64,000 nucleotides of DNA from Helicoverpa zea. Lineage: Eukaryota; Arthropoda; Insecta; Lepidoptera; Noctuidae. Positions 11,761-24,700 of the stretch are shown here, piece by piece (the first letter of the stretch is position 1; every line of letters starts with the position of its first letter). The stretch covers positions 7,062,501-7,126,500 of the forward strand of contig NC_061469.1 in assembly GCF_022581195.2 (NCBI RefSeq). Reading direction: 5' to 3'. A program made the translations under genes and the position numbers. Below the pieces are notes generated by a model. That model saw only the letters and a program-made list of their open reading frames with translations. It had not been told where the DNA came from and searched no databases.

Positions 11761-12254
11761 AGCACACGAATTTTTCTTTGTTACACATAGTATCAAATAT
11801 TGTGTGTGTCTTAGTTTAGTAAGTTAGTTTGGAAGTGTCTTACTCAGAACCCTGATTTAGAAGTAACCTATAGATTTAGAGAAATTGATTCAAACAAGAT
11901 TAAATCGGTCGTCTGGTGCGACGTTGCCAGTTTTATGGTTCTTACAACATGGCCGCACTCGATGCCGTAGCCGGTTTCCGTGTGAAACTCGACTCAACAC
12001 ACTGCGTGTGTGTTTGTGATAACACACGCAGTCAGACGGGCGGTACAGGGGAGAGGGGTTCGAGGTGAAGTAGCAATGGCGAGTCAGGCAAGGAAAAATA
12101 AGCATTGTGGCGCGGAGTGGGAGGGGCAGGGAGATACCGGGTCGGTGACGTCATCTACTTTCTGAATACCATACATACATACATATTGTTATCAATCTTT
12201 GAGAATCTTGCCACTTTTTATGTAGGTATACCATAATTATTTATATCTAGCTTG

Positions 12255-12410
12255 TGCCAGCGGTTACACTCCGTAGAAACTTCTCCACGAACCCGGAAAA
12301 AAAGTAACCTATAGCCTTCCTCTATTAATGGGTCTAACACTGAAAGAATTTTTCAAATTAGACCAGTAGTTTCTGAGATGAGCGAGTTCAATCAAACAAA
12401 CGCAGTCTTC
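12255..12410 (+). repeat. Fragment of a common repeat family
   Basis: The phrases AACCTATAGCCTTCC, CTGAAAGAATTTTTCAAATT and CCAGTAGTTTCTGAG recur, diverged, at 14826-14990, 18885-19035, 25215-25405 and 47330-47430. This is a widespread 3'-end fragment type in moth genomes. It does not code. Confidence 0.55.
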
Positions 12411-12830
12411 AGCTTTACAATATGAAGCATAGATTAATCCACACCAAAAAAATATGTTATTTGAACTACTCCATAATTTGAACACAGCGCGTTTTTAAAG
12501 CATTACAATAAAAACAAATTTTAGATTCTTGTAATGAGGAATAACTTATGGGCCTCATCTCGAAGGAAATTTTGGAAAAAAGATATTTGCATGTTACTTC
12601 GTGAGAATTGTATAAGCAAAGTCACTATTCGCAGTTTTTGATGTTTACTTTATCCTGTGCTTTTAAAAAACCTTCAAACTTCTATTCAGATACTGGACTG
12701 TCATTTCTAATCCTGGTCCTGATGAACTTTTTTGTAACTTTTTTTTTTAGTTTGGACTTCTTTATAAAAGGAGCTTGTCACCAAATATATGTCGCATAAT
12801 ATGCATAATCCCCGGCTGTCATTTATGCAG

Positions 12831-12993
12831 AGTTTACACGAAGCCAGTTATGCTGGCGCCAGTCCTGCGGAGGTCACTGGCTAGAAAATAGACGGGCATT
12901 CTATTTTCGCCAGTGTTTGAAAAACTGAGGCAAATTTCAATCCAGCGATGGTTGCCAGTCTTATTGGCAGCCAGTGTTGGCTTTGTGTAAACT
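12831..12993. mobile_element. Short MITE with terminal inverted repeats
   Basis: The left end AGTTTACACGAAGCCAG is the inverse of the right end TTGGCTTTGTGTAAACT. The element is about 163 bp, with an internal CACTGGC/GCCAGTG symmetry. No clear target duplication was seen. Confidence 0.65.
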
Positions 12994-13275
12994 ATACTTT
13001 ACACATGTTCAACATTGGTTATAAGTATGTAGTCAGAAGCAAGTTAAGGCATACCTGGGTTGTGTTACACTAGATGTCTGAAAAGTTCCATTTTTTTTTA
13101 ATGTTTTGAAGTACACCACGGGGTTAAAACATCAAAACATTAATTATAGGTACATTCTACATCCCTAAATACCAATCGCCTGGCCGCTGATAGCCCAGGG
13201 TCCATATTTTGTTTTTGCATTGTTCTGTACTTTTTATTAATCCGTCAACTGCCTAGCTTTTTCCTAACGATGTTG

Positions 13276-13560
13276 GGGTCGGGTTGGGTCGGGTCGGGGA
13301 ACGGATGAGTACCAGTGTTTTACAAGGAGCCACTACCTATCTGACCTCCTCAACCCAGTTTCTCAGGTAACCTAATACCCCCTAGGTAAGACTGGTTATC
13401 AGACTTATTGGCTTATAGTACCCGTAACTACTGCCAAAGATGTAGAAATAACAGCTGCAGCCTACAGTTTATCGTGCCATCCGAAACACGGAAGAACTCG
13501 TTATGATAAGATGGTCCCCCCCATCCAAGGATCGACCGCGCGGCTTTGACTTAGCCACGA
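13276..13560 (-). mobile_element. 5S-derived (SINE3-type) SINE copy
   Basis: Read on the minus strand, the head region contains GATCCTTGGATGGGGG, a relic of the 5S rRNA internal region, then TTCTTCCGTGTTTCGG and the shared body GACTTACCTAGGGGG-like phrases. The copy runs to GGTACTCATCCGTTCC. It is diverged from the copy at 24.7 kb. Confidence 0.65.
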
Positions 13561-14825
13561 GCTCTGTATTGAACCATGCCCATAAAATAATGAGAAGCTT
13601 ATGACCAAGTAAAAGCAGCACGATTCGACAGCTGAAAGGTTAAAGAGCGTTTGACGTTATGTCGAACCAGTTAAATGCCAGAAAGCCTGACATGACAGCC
13701 AGTCTTCACCGAGAGGTTTTTTGTTGCCGCAGACCGTATTTATTAGAAATGTATGTATGTAATCCGCCATTATGTACAACGTCAGAGAACAGCATTTTTA
13801 CTATGCTTTTACTTAAAAGTAGTTGTTCCCCGCGGTTTCACCCATGTCCCGAGAGTTTTTTCATGTATTTTATGCTGCCCTGTAATACGGTGAGTAATAC
13901 GGCTGGAGATTGGAATACTCAGGTAAATTATGCTGTCCTGGAACATTCCTAAACTTGGGCTAGCTCATAAAACTTTTAGGAACGCATCGGGTGGAAATTT
14001 GATATTCGTGTGAATATCGGGTAAGACTTATGACCATGAAGGGTTGCACCTTACTTGATGATGGAGACGACAGAAAATCAAAGGAGCTCCGCATCGGTAT
14101 TTAGCAACTACCAAGTGTTTAGGCTCATTTCATTCGTATTCACTAGATCTTTACACCGAAATCTGTTATGACTACCTGACAATGAAGGCAGTTTAGGGAA
14201 CTCCATAGCGGTTGGTAGCAGTGGGCATATTTTATTTATATGGGAAAGGACTTCTTCGGTGGCCTTTGCCTCTGTACGGTTTTTACTAATGTGGCCAAGA
14301 CTGAAGTCGTGACCAGCAGCAGATTAAAATATCGACCAGTATAATAAGCCGACAGATTAGGATTTAGACGTAATCGTTAATCACAACAAACTTTTAATTC
14401 TTGGCTGGCACCATACTGATTAATGATATTCGCTTGCAGTTCTTTAATAAATATGGTTCCAAGGCAAACACACAAGTAATAAAATAAGTTTTACGTAAGC
14501 AACTTCTGAAATACGAATTTAATAATAGCCGAGTTCATATACAAAAGAAATGAGGGGACAGAAAAGTTTAAATACTGTGAGGTCGGTCGACGAGCTCCTA
14601 GTAGCCTCAGGCCGGATGCTTGCGCAGGTCGATAGAGCGGGGGCGTGGGTGGAATACAGCTATACTCTGTATGGAGGGTGGTTCCCTCACACTACGGCCC
14701 CGTCACCAGGCACCAACTTTCGCATTGCATAATAATGTTGCAACAGCTAGACTACACACAATCCCCCTGGCATGCTTATGGGGACATCCGTTGGATGGCA
14801 ATACATGCACATATAACACACTTGC

Positions 14826-14990
14826 TGTATCCCACGGTTTCACCCGCTTCCTAGGAGAACTTCTTCCTGTACCGGTATAAAATATAGCCTATGGTATTCG
14901 GGGATACTGTAGCTTCCTAAAAGTGAAAGAATTTTTCAAATCGGCTCAGTAGTTCGGACACTTTACAGACTTGTACAAACAAATAAAAAA
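14826..14990 (+). repeat. Fragment of a common repeat family
   Basis: This carries CCCACGGTTTCACCCGCTTC, ATATAGCCTATGG, GTGAAAGAATTTTTCAAATC and CAGTAGTTCGGA, the same ordered phrases as at 25215-25405. It does not code. Confidence 0.6.
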
Positions 14991-15309
14991 TGTTTCCTTT
15001 TACTATATTACTTTTGAAGTATAAATAAATAAATATGAGCAAAAAGTGTAGAAGTATAATAGGCATGATGACAAATTTTTAAATTCCTTTGTATGATGTA
15101 GGTATACGTCTATTTTATATGAAAAATTATTAATTTTAAGAAAATGCGAAGTTTTTTTTATCAAATAATTGCATTTTTCTCTGTCCACTTTGAATTCGGC
15201 GCGAAAACGCTTGTCAGTGTCATGTCGTCACTTCTGACGTCACGACTGAAATTACAAGACGCAAGTAAACAACGCTCGTGCAATAATTAAGTTTTTTGTG
15301 TTATTAAAT

Positions 15310-15501
15310 ATGAATTCGAAAGGGCATAGGTGTTGTGGGGTCCCCCAGTGTAAGAACACATCCAAAACAACTCCTGATAAGTTATTTGTGTACGTTCCTC
15401 ACAATAAAAAAATACGAAACAAGTGGCTTAAACTTGCAAGGCGAGATTCAAAAGCAATATTGCCCAGGGTACAACTTTATTTTTGTGAAGATCACTTTGA
15501 T
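15310..15501 (+). CDS. THAP-domain first exon, partial gene or transposon remnant
   Basis: The exon starts MNSKGHRCCGVPQCKN and reads 64 residues to a strong GTAAGT donor at 15502. It shows the THAP C2CH zinc finger: C-x4-C (CGVPQC in CCGVPQC), the invariant Trp in NKWLKLARRD, and CEDHF as the C-x2-H pair followed by Phe. THAP domains bind DNA and occur in cell-cycle regulators and in P-element transposases. I could not find a convincing second exon: the acceptor near 15638 leads to an early stop. It lies in the spen intron on the opposite strand. It may be a truncated P-like transposase or a decayed host gene. Confidence 0.7.
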
Positions 15502-16039
15502 GTAAGTTATTACATAGTTCTCTAGATTCTAGCATAGTTTATAATGTAAATAACTATTTCGAGGTTAGGTTTCATCTCTCATTGTTTTTTAATTAAACTA
15601 GTATACTTACATGGAAGTTTTAACATTTCTAAATTCAGCTGAACAAAAATCTTTATTTGATGCCAAAAACTTTCCCAGCATTATGATATCAATTCTGGGC
15701 AAATTAGCGCTGTTTGCCTTGATAAATCCGGGCTCCATAACTCGTGTTATAAACAATTAATTAATTAAAAACAAAGATCGCAGTGGAAGTTCACAATAAC
15801 GAAATGTGACGTTCGCGCGCTTTCGCGCGAGTTGTTTTGAGAGATGACGTCACGAGCTCTGATTGGTGTTCAAGATATCATGGCGGATTGCCTTATTTCG
15901 TAATTTTATTTTATAAAAATACATATTAATCACATTATTAATAAAGAAAACAATGCGCGTTTTATATTCCAAGCTTCAAGTTTAATTTAATAAATATATT
16001 ATTTTAATGATTTTTGATTACTGTCATCATGCCTATTAA

Positions 16040-16404
16040 GGCGATTATCACACTGCCCCGCATGATGCAGCGTAGTGCGTGGATGCGTTTTTTTTCCGTT
16101 GTATGGAAATATCTCTGTTTGTATGGAAAACACGCATAGTCCAACACACTGAAAATGCATCCACGCGCGTTCATGCGGATCACGCACATACATGCGGAGA
16201 AACACGCACCCCCGCGCGTAGGTGCGGGGCGAGACGCAAGGTATGGCACACTGAATCCCGCAATGCCGCGCGTGATTTTGAATGGGCGTGACGTGTATAT
16301 TTGAAAATGGAACTCGCTGTGCGTGAATTTACAAAACGCACCTACGCGCGTAGGTGCGTCGACACGCAAGATGCAGCGTGATGCGGGGCAGTGTGAAGAT
16401 CACC
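16040..16404. mobile_element. PIF/Harbinger-type MITE
   Basis: The termini GGCGATTATCACACTGCCCC and, read inward from the right, GGTGATCTTCACACTGCCCC form near-matching inverted repeats of about 29 bp. They are flanked by the 3-bp duplication TAA (16037-16039 and 16405-16407), the length typical of PIF/Harbinger. The interior has many CGCG-containing words and a second symmetry around CGCGCGTAGGTGCG. There is no transposase ORF. Confidence 0.8.
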
Positions 16405-16740
16405 TAATATAAATAAATTTGCAAAAGAACCGAACTGGCGCTTATGTTAATCTCGGATTAGAATAATTAAATAGTCACTGGCGTATAACGAGCGTTTTTC
16501 GGTGTGTCATTTTGACGTCGAAAAAGTGATGTTTATCAGCCGAGTTTGAATAAATGTTTTTCGATTTTGAATCTAAGGGAAGCCAAGAATGAATCAGAGT
16601 ATATTCAGAATTCATCCTTATAAAGAATTTTTAAGAAAATTATTTGAAATGCTGGTATAGTAGTGGATGGAAAGTTTGCACGCGCTTGGATAAGTTTTAG
16701 ATGTTATTTTTCAGAAAAGTTTAAATGCAGCTTTATTGAT

Positions 16741-17130
16741 AAATGCGTTTTCTGGAACGGCACGAGAGATGGCAGCACTGCGTCAGGTTCAACAAACTAT
16801 AAAAAAATTCTCTATGGGTATTTTTGGTTTATTCATTCTTAAAATGTCTAATTTTGATATATGTATTGTTAAGACCGAAATCAAATTGTGTCAACAAATT
16901 CTAGTACATTATGTAACCTACCTCTCAATAAGCTTTTCCTTACCAATTATTACTTTTACTGTTTTTGAATCTTCAGTCCGGCGAACTTTTCTGGCCGAAA
17001 TCCAAAACAAAATCAATAAATAATAGAATTTCGATAATTTATGTTCAGTTCCTACGACACTGACAGCTGTTTGTACCTGACGCTTACGAAGCGCCACCTG
17101 GTGACAGGAAAAGTATCAAAAACCCTCATT
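16741..17130. mobile_element. TIR element, relative of the copy at 40965-41403
   Basis: The right end, read inward, starts AATGAGGGTTTTTGATACTT and continues with CACCAGGTGGCGCTTCGTAA and GCGTCAGGTACAAACAGCTG. This matches the left end of the 40.97 kb element closely. The left end here is degraded (AAATGCGTTTTCTGG, then ATGGCAGCACTGCGTCAGGT). Length is about 390 bp, with no intact ORF. Confidence 0.7.
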
Positions 17131-17475
17131 ATTTTTCTGTTACATACACAAAATTACTTAGATTTTCGAAAGTGTACGTATATGGTAAAACTTACAGCTG
17201 TCATTAATTGCCTATAGCGATGTAAAGAGTTTTGGTACCTTTGTTAGCCATTTATTTTTTACCTGTCCGCATGTTTTTTCTTAATATACTTGAGTCAATG
17301 ATGTATATGTCACCGGAAAATAATATAGAATTTCAAGTTTATCCTAGGAAAATTACAAACTTTCGTAGGATTCTTACGAGAAATAAATTGTATTATTTTA
17401 CGCCCATATTTTCGTAAATTGATAAATTTAAGGAAATCACGCTTAGATAACAAGTAATTACCACTAGGATTCTAA

Positions 17476-17959
17476 TGCCTCATTTACATTCAGCTGTAGT
17501 GAGCAGGGAAGTGGGCAGGGAAGTGGACAGGACGAGCATGTAAAAGTATACTTCTCATGCCACTGCTTAATGCCACTCGCGCTGCCCAGCGCTCCCCAAA
17601 AGAGCGGTTTTTAGTGCGGACTTACTTGGATGTGTTTACATTCTGCTCAAGCTCAATAAAATATTATCTTAAGCAGGTTGGTAGGTACTCGCAAAGTTCT
17701 ATCACGATGATAGATCTCATCCACCATCTTCTACGATGTCTTTTCTTTTTTAACTGACGCACATAATTATGTATCGCTAAAAGACACAGCGCGGACGCTG
17801 CAAAAATTTCAACGTCTGCCATCGTCGGAACTTGAAAGCGAGAAGAGAGGAAGGGCATTATGTAAACACGCATATTCCTCGATCCTGCCACAGTAGTATT
17901 TAGGGAATTATTGCCGGCAGCGCGAGGAGCAGCGATAGATGCTGAATGTAAATGAGGCA
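17476..17959 (-). mobile_element. PIF/Harbinger element, deletion derivative
   Basis: The terminal inverted repeats TGCCTCATTTACATTCAGC and GCTGAATGTAAATGAGGCA are perfect over 19 bp and flanked by the duplication TAA (17473-17475 and 17960-17962). The 484-bp element carries the start of a Harbinger transposase gene on the minus strand, listed separately, and has lost most of the transposase. Confidence 0.88.
17664..17822 (-). pseudogene. N-terminal fragment of a Harbinger (HARBI1-like) transposase
   Basis: The frame from ATG at 17822 begins MADVEIFAASALCLLAIHNY and continues through a basic stretch to RRRWWMRS. The Arg/Lys-rich run ending in (R)WW just after a helical N-terminus is typical of HARBI1-like DDE nucleases before their catalytic domain. 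The frame then loses similarity, and the catalytic Asp/Glu region is absent. It lies inside the TAA-flanked element. The assignment rests on motif style plus the matching TIR/TSD signature. Confidence 0.65.
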
Positions 17960-18559
17960 TAAAAGAGATAATAATTAGGATCACATTTCCGAAAATTATA
18001 AACATCCGGATCTTGTTATTTTCCGATGATACATAATACAATTAACAGAAGTACACATTAAAACGCTTTTACATTAAGATACCGTACCTCTTAACATTGA
18101 CATTGATGTATCAAGAAAAATTGGATGCGACTCACGAAAATCATAGACATGAATCCTGGTTAAACCGTCATGGCTTGTGAATATAATCATTTTATAACGT
18201 CAATGTAAAAGACCTCGACGTTGTAACAGCGAGCAACAACCGCTGCGCAGTTCCATGCCCTGCCGTTTTGACTGTCGTTCAAGTGTGCCATGACCTATAG
18301 CCAACTGATTTAACATTAGTACATTACAACTTGGCAACTGGTTACGAACTCTGAATTTGATAGCAACGGGGACAGTTGGTTAAGGTAAAGTATTAGTTTT
18401 TTTTTACCATCTAGAAACAGGACTTCAATTTGTGAACTCAGGCTCAGGCCAAAATTAATTAAAAACCTACGCGATTGATTAAATGGCGATGTTCAGTCAA
18501 AGGAGTAGCTGTTTGAATGAATGGCTATTTTAACCAGTTGGCGAGTCCGTTACACTTGA

Positions 18560-18830
18560 TAGGGTTTTAAGATTCAAAGGATAAAACGGGACCTATGTTA
18601 TGATAATCTGTGATAGTCAGAGACACCGTTAGATCCGACTAGACAGTAAGAATTTTCACAAATGATGTAAATATTGTTGCCGCTTTTACTCCAAATACTG
18701 AAATCGAACTGAAAACATAAATATTTTAGTGGGCGCCCGTACAAAAATCTTTACTCTTTCGGTTTTACGGAACCCTTCGTGCACAAGTCCCTACTCGCAC
18801 TTGCTGGTTAATAAAAAAATAAGCCTAAGT
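18560..18830 (+). repeat. Dispersed repeat family, copy 1
   Basis: Ordered phrases such as ATAAAACGGGACCTATG, ATTTTCACAAATGATG, TTGTTGCCGCTT, TACGGAACCCTTCGTGC and ACTCGCACTTGCTGGTT are shared with 26694-26940 and with the interrupted copy at 30503-31273. It is a non-coding, very common lepidopteran repeat type. Confidence 0.65.
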
Positions 18831-20848
18831 TTATTGTGCAATTACTGAAACACAAGTCCTTCAGATACAAAATTTTAAATTACGCTATGCTTCTATACTA
18901 TACTTATAAAGATGAAAAAAAAAAAAACATTGTTCCTAAAGGCTTCCAAACTACTGAATCGATTTATAGAGTAACATAGGCTTTATTTAATCCGGGTTAG
19001 GGCAGAAGTTTCCCGAAAAAGAAAACGGCGAGTCTTTAAAAACTTTGTCTGACAAATACGACGACGCATGAAAGCAGCAACCGCTTCCAGGTAGGGTAGG
19101 CAACAAGCTCAATATAATATTACATTACATGCAAGATTTTAATAACGAAAACAAATTATAAAACCATTCCAAAGCTAAAAATAATAAATAGGTAACATCA
19201 AAACTTGAACTCGCAAGTAAATTATATACTCTACATTTGACTGGGAACGCAGGCTGATTGCAAAGTATTCTTGGTCGCTGGACGCAGTCTGCCATGCGAT
19301 CGATGCCAGCCAGCCGGTCCAACGCCATGAAAAGGGGGTGAGGTGAAGTGAGGAGTAGTGCGCACAACTTCATTGCGCCGACTAACATGAAAGGCGGGCG
19401 CGGTACGACGTATGTTTATATTATGTACGTATGATTCACATTGTTACCAAGCTTTCTATTTACCATCTTTGACAGACAAGGTGGTTAAGTCGTAGGGTAT
19501 CAACGTTTTTTGGAACATAAAAGTGCATAAATCTGCGAGTATAAGTATGAAACATGACATAGGTCTGCTCTTAGGTGTTGAAAATCAGCATAATACATGC
19601 ATCGATTGCCAGTAAAGGTACAATCCTTCTTAGCAGTCGTGTAATAAAATGAAGGTTTCATCATTGTTATTCTGTTCCTTTCTAGAAAACAAATATAGAA
19701 ATAGAAATCATTTATTTGAAAAAAAAAATGTATGTTACAGATATGGTGATATATTAATTTATATTGTCTCAATACATTTCGCCTTACGGCATGCAAAGTA
19801 TTTGTTGATGATAACGACTAGTTGACATTGACAACTGTGAACTTGTCAATTTTTACATGTAAATTGTACTCAAACTCTAAATAGAAATTGACAAAAATAA
19901 AAAATGCTTAATAGAAAAAATCTTCATAAATACAAAATAAAAAGATAAAAAATTAAATAAGCCTTACATTAAATTTTCAAAAGTAAACTCTACAATAAGC
20001 TCATAACTTACTATTTACTGTAACAAAGGACAATACCTTAGTTTAGTTTTAATATCCCAAGCCGCGTAAAAAGGAGCATTTTATTTTTATAATTGGTATA
20101 GTTACAGGGACCACTGTTATTAAGGAACATTACATTAATTTATATTAACAAAGCTAAATAACACAAAAATAAATAAATCGATTTACTGAGAACTCTGCTC
20201 TTTTTTGGGAAGTTGGTTAATAAGTACTCGGAAACTAATAAAAGGCATAAAAAACTGTCCTTTATTCACTGAACGAAATAATATTTGTTGTTGTAACAGT
20301 AACAGAATCCACAAAACTGCAGAGGGGATGAGGGATTATTATTTCGAATAAACTTCTAATCAATGTCGGTAGGCATTAATCCAGTTTGAAGGTGGTGGAG
20401 CTGACTATCACGATCCATTGAGACTACGTTCGATGTACCTTGAAACATTCTTATTGAAGAACCACCATTTCATGTGCAAGTCTTGGGTGGGTACCTACCT
20501 AGTACAAGATACTTTATTTGTAGTATATGATTTTTGTCCACATGCAAAGCCGGGACGTCTCGCTCGTTCTTTACAAAGAATTCTTAAATTGTTATTACCA
20601 GATTCAGAAAATATATCTTTGAAACCAAAACATTTGTGAAGATTGGATTTTTTTCAATTTTGTTCGTGGAATGTTATAGATCTATCGTTGGCAGGTAACG
20701 TATCTGTCGACGCGACGTGCGCAAGTACAAAACACTAAATGCGACGTTGCCAGCTCGCACGCCGGGCGCATACTCAAGGCGAGGCGAAAAGAACACGGTA
20801 CAACAGAGCGTTATATTCCACGTCGGTTGTTTCATGTCATGTGTATCA

Positions 20849-22479
20849 GAGCTTTTTTTTTTATTTGTGTAAAGTGCGTTTTTTGCTTGTCCCCCGGATT
20901 TGACCTAATTTCATTGTTAAACCCATTAACTATTTGAGTTTTTAAAGATACTGGACCAAAGAATATACATTTAATTTTAATTTATTATATTAGTTTCTGT
21001 TCCAATTATTCATTATTTTGTTTTAACAGCATTTAAATAAACAGGAGTAGGCTTTTTTTGCTTGTCCCCAGCTGAATTCGTATGATTGGATCAAGAATAT
21101 TTCGCGATTTTTCTACGGACGATATACTTTTTTTAAGGGGTTTAGTTTCTAAATGTCATCATTTAATAATATTCATCAATTAATTTGTAATATTCTGGCT
21201 TATTTACATAAAAAAACGTATAAAACTACGATGATGAAATTTTGATCCATCCTGAACATTCAGTATTGTGACCGCATTTTATAGTACTTTAAGCCACAAT
21301 TTTTGGGTCCTAATACTTTGAAACAGGCACTACTTAGACATACTACTGGTTTTTACTTTACTTTACTATTAAAGTCAAAAGGATTTTGAGGAACGTAGAC
21401 GTTTTGTTGCTGGCTCCGTACAAGAACGGAATTTATGTTCAGATTTGTGTTTGAATTTTACTACAGCGTAACCAAATATTAGGATTGCTGTTTATTTCTA
21501 GAAACCGCCATTTCTTTAAGTTACTGTTTAAAATGACATCAAATGGAAAAGAACTACAAATAATTATTTATAATTTTTTTCTAATCGGCAAGTATGAAAA
21601 TGTGACTTCCGTTTTGTGACCAAATCTATGGTCACATACGGGCTGAGCTCAAAGTCACAACATGACTGATCCTATAAAATTAAGTTTACATGGAAACAGT
21701 GATGTTGTTTCAGAAATTCAGAATAATAGTTTTCTGTGGGGATCAATTTTATTTTATTCATGTTTACAATCTTTATGTAAACGAGGTACAATATTTTTTT
21801 GTTATTATTTGTTCCATTATTGAAAAGATATAGTATTTCTTGATTATTATTAAATGTTGATCTGGAATATTACATAATTATAATAATAGCGTCCATGTAG
21901 ATGAAGCTTTATACTTTTCAGACGTTCAGTTGCGTGACTGTCCCTGTTTTCTATTTGAAACAAAAAAATATTTAAAATTCTTTATAAAATACTGTTTTGT
22001 TCTGTTTTCGCTCGATGGACAGGAATTTAATTTTGATTAATAACTAGGGATCACTGCAGAAATATATTTTTATTATAGCTTAATATTTTAAAAAATAATA
22101 TCCGATGTGCATCAAAAGTCACATAATTGAAATTGAAGTTTGATTTTTTTTATAAAACGTTCAAAGAATTGTCGTGTATTGTGTTTTTTCCTTTTGACAA
22201 GATTGTTTTCTTTAATTAGTAATAAAAATATTAATAATATTTTGTGTAGTTTTTTGTTAATATCATACTCAATAGAGTCACATTCTGGAAGTGATCACGT
22301 AGCTTTTTCCATTATGTATTCGGATATTTATTATTCTCGCTATATTTTTGGCGTTCCAACTTAATTTTCGTTAATTTCAATCTATACACTATTTAAAAAT
22401 AAAAAAAAGTTGCCATAAATTAGACTTTTTTTTAAAAACTAAGTTTTATACATGTTGACACAAATAAAAAAAAAAGCTC
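20849..22479. mobile_element. 1.6-kb TIR element with ATCA target duplication
   Basis: The left terminus GAGCTTTTTTTTTTATTTGT and the right terminus ACAAATAAAAAAAAAAGCTC are inverted repeats of about 22 bp. ATCA flanks both sides (20845-20848 and 22480-22483). The interior is strongly AT-rich and has a direct repeat of TTTTTTGCTTGTCCCC near 20877 and 21054. No transposase was recognised. The frame at 22140-22364 shows no known domain. Confidence 0.65.
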
Positions 22480-22484
22480 ATCAG

Positions 22485-24700
22485 CCGTTGTTGACTTCTT
22501 AAATGCAAGATTTTAACAACGCGTACGTTAAAAATAATAGTAATTATACTATACTAATATAGATTTTTTTAATATAGTTATTTCATTTTATTTTCAAACT
22601 TTATATTTGTTTATCTTAGTCTAAATCATGATGTTTTTGTTAGTCTGTATATTATGGGTTTTAATTGCCGGTAAAGCGTTTTAATACAAAATGTATGCAG
22701 GCGGCGACCTTTTATACTGAAACGACGCGGCGCAAACACGCCGCTTCGTTGCCTGCGCCGTGTCGCTAGCAGACGGTTCTCATGTGGCCTAAGGCCTAAA
22801 ACACACACAAGCGACGTAAGGCAGCAGGCGTGGGACAGGCGTGGCGCAGACGCGATTTTAATTCAGAAGAGGCGTGGAACAGGCAAGAAACGTTCAGATG
22901 CGGCAACAGCACATAAGTCCGTACCGTAACAGCACATAAGTCAATTTAAAATGGGCAGCTATCGGCTGTCGGTATCAGCTGATAAAAGGCTGAACTCTTT
23001 CGGCAATCAATACTTTGTGAAATTCAACACAAAGACTCGCACAACACAGAGAATCGAACCTGAGACCGACTGCACAGTAGTCGCACTATAAGACATCTGG
23101 ACCAACATGTCAATTCGCCAAATCGCCAGATAACTTTTCTCTGCAGAATGTTTGACGTATTGACAGCTTTTGTATAGAAGATGTGTAAAACCGCTATATT
23201 TATTGCTCAGAAAGTAGTTAAAAATCGGCCCATAGTATCATCGGCATAAACTCAGATTTTTCCCTGTTGGACCATTAAAACTATAACGTTAACCAAGCTA
23301 TAAACCAGCCCCGTACTCGGTCATTGTTCAAAAAGTTAAAAGGCGCAACTCATCATTTATCAGTATTCCGGTTAGACGAGGTGTAGATTATATTACTATT
23401 GTAATCTAGGTACATAATATAAATGTTGATTACATGCGTTTTGTTACTAAATGGCACACTATTTATGAGCGGCCCATTTCTCAATAAAAATAATTGTCTC
23501 TTCTATGCCAGTCGGCAGTCCCCCTCGGTACTGTGGGCCTTGTATGTTACAAAAGGAAACCCTATGCAAAATTTTAAGGTTGTATGGTTTTCATAACCAT
23601 TATTTATTGTTCAGGCCATGCGTTGATGTGCCAGTCATTAAGTCAGCTTTTCATATAAATTATACACATATGAGCAAAATGATGACAAGTATTATTCTTG
23701 GTTATTCTTGCTCGTTCTGGGTTCAACGACCTAACCGTCCCCGCCCGCGCACCTAGGCTGCTTTTGGAGCGCAACATTGCAAAATCGTGGTGGGGCGCTA
23801 GACACCTAATAATACAATGGTTCGCTGCTAAGCTCACAGACACGGAAAATGTAACTTATTATGTTTAAGAAAATTATTATTATTATTTTATTATAACAGA
23901 CGCGAAAATAGACTTATTCAATTAAGTATAATTTTAATAATAATTAAAAATATTTCCATAGAATATTTAAAGGTGGTATGAGTAAACTACAAGAATTAAA
24001 CAATAATGTAAATTTCAACTATCAAGTCGATAAAAATCAATAGGTATATAAAAAAATAATATTTGCATGATCAACATGCTAATTGCTAGAATTAAAATTC
24101 CTTTTCTATACAATATTGACTACAGATTAGTCATCCATAAATAAGCTGTGTTCTATTGATTATTTCATTAAAAATCACTTGTTAGAAAACATTCACCAAA
24201 CAACTTTTAAAGTTCATTAAAACCCAAAATTCCTGAGATGTTAAAAACAATGTAATCTTGTCATTTATTTATCTTACAACTTATAACAAACGCTTCAAAC
24301 GCGTACATCGACTTCCAAATTACTTAGTACTAGGAAATCATAAGTGCATTGAAGCCAGATGCATTTGCAACTTTTGAACAATAATGTTCTTTCTCTACAC
24401 TAAAATAATGGTATTGAAATCGAATCATTTTTTGTCACAAGTACTAGGGTGACATAACTTAACAGAAGATATTCGCTATCGGATTACTAAGTAATGCACT
24501 TTTTCTTCAACTTATCGACAACAGACCATTAATTTTTCTTTCACTCGGCATACATTCATATCGGAATGAAAGATGCAATAACCAACATCGTATCGATCGT
24601 TTCACCAGTGAATTCATCCCGCATTCGTGTTTAATTTTAAACTTAAGACAATTCAATTCGAGTCAAAGGCGAAAGATAATGTACAGAAATTGAAGCATCT
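22485..24700. other. spen: AT-rich intronic DNA without recognised genes
   Basis: I see no exon or complete element. A GC-rich patch at 22700-22860 contains repeated GACGCGG/GCGACG words and may be a decayed MITE. The remainder is AT-rich. Confidence 0.5.

Noticed and set aside
16736..17023. 95-codon plus-strand frame
   Set aside because: It lies within the degraded TIR element at 16741-17130, shows no domain and is AT-biased.
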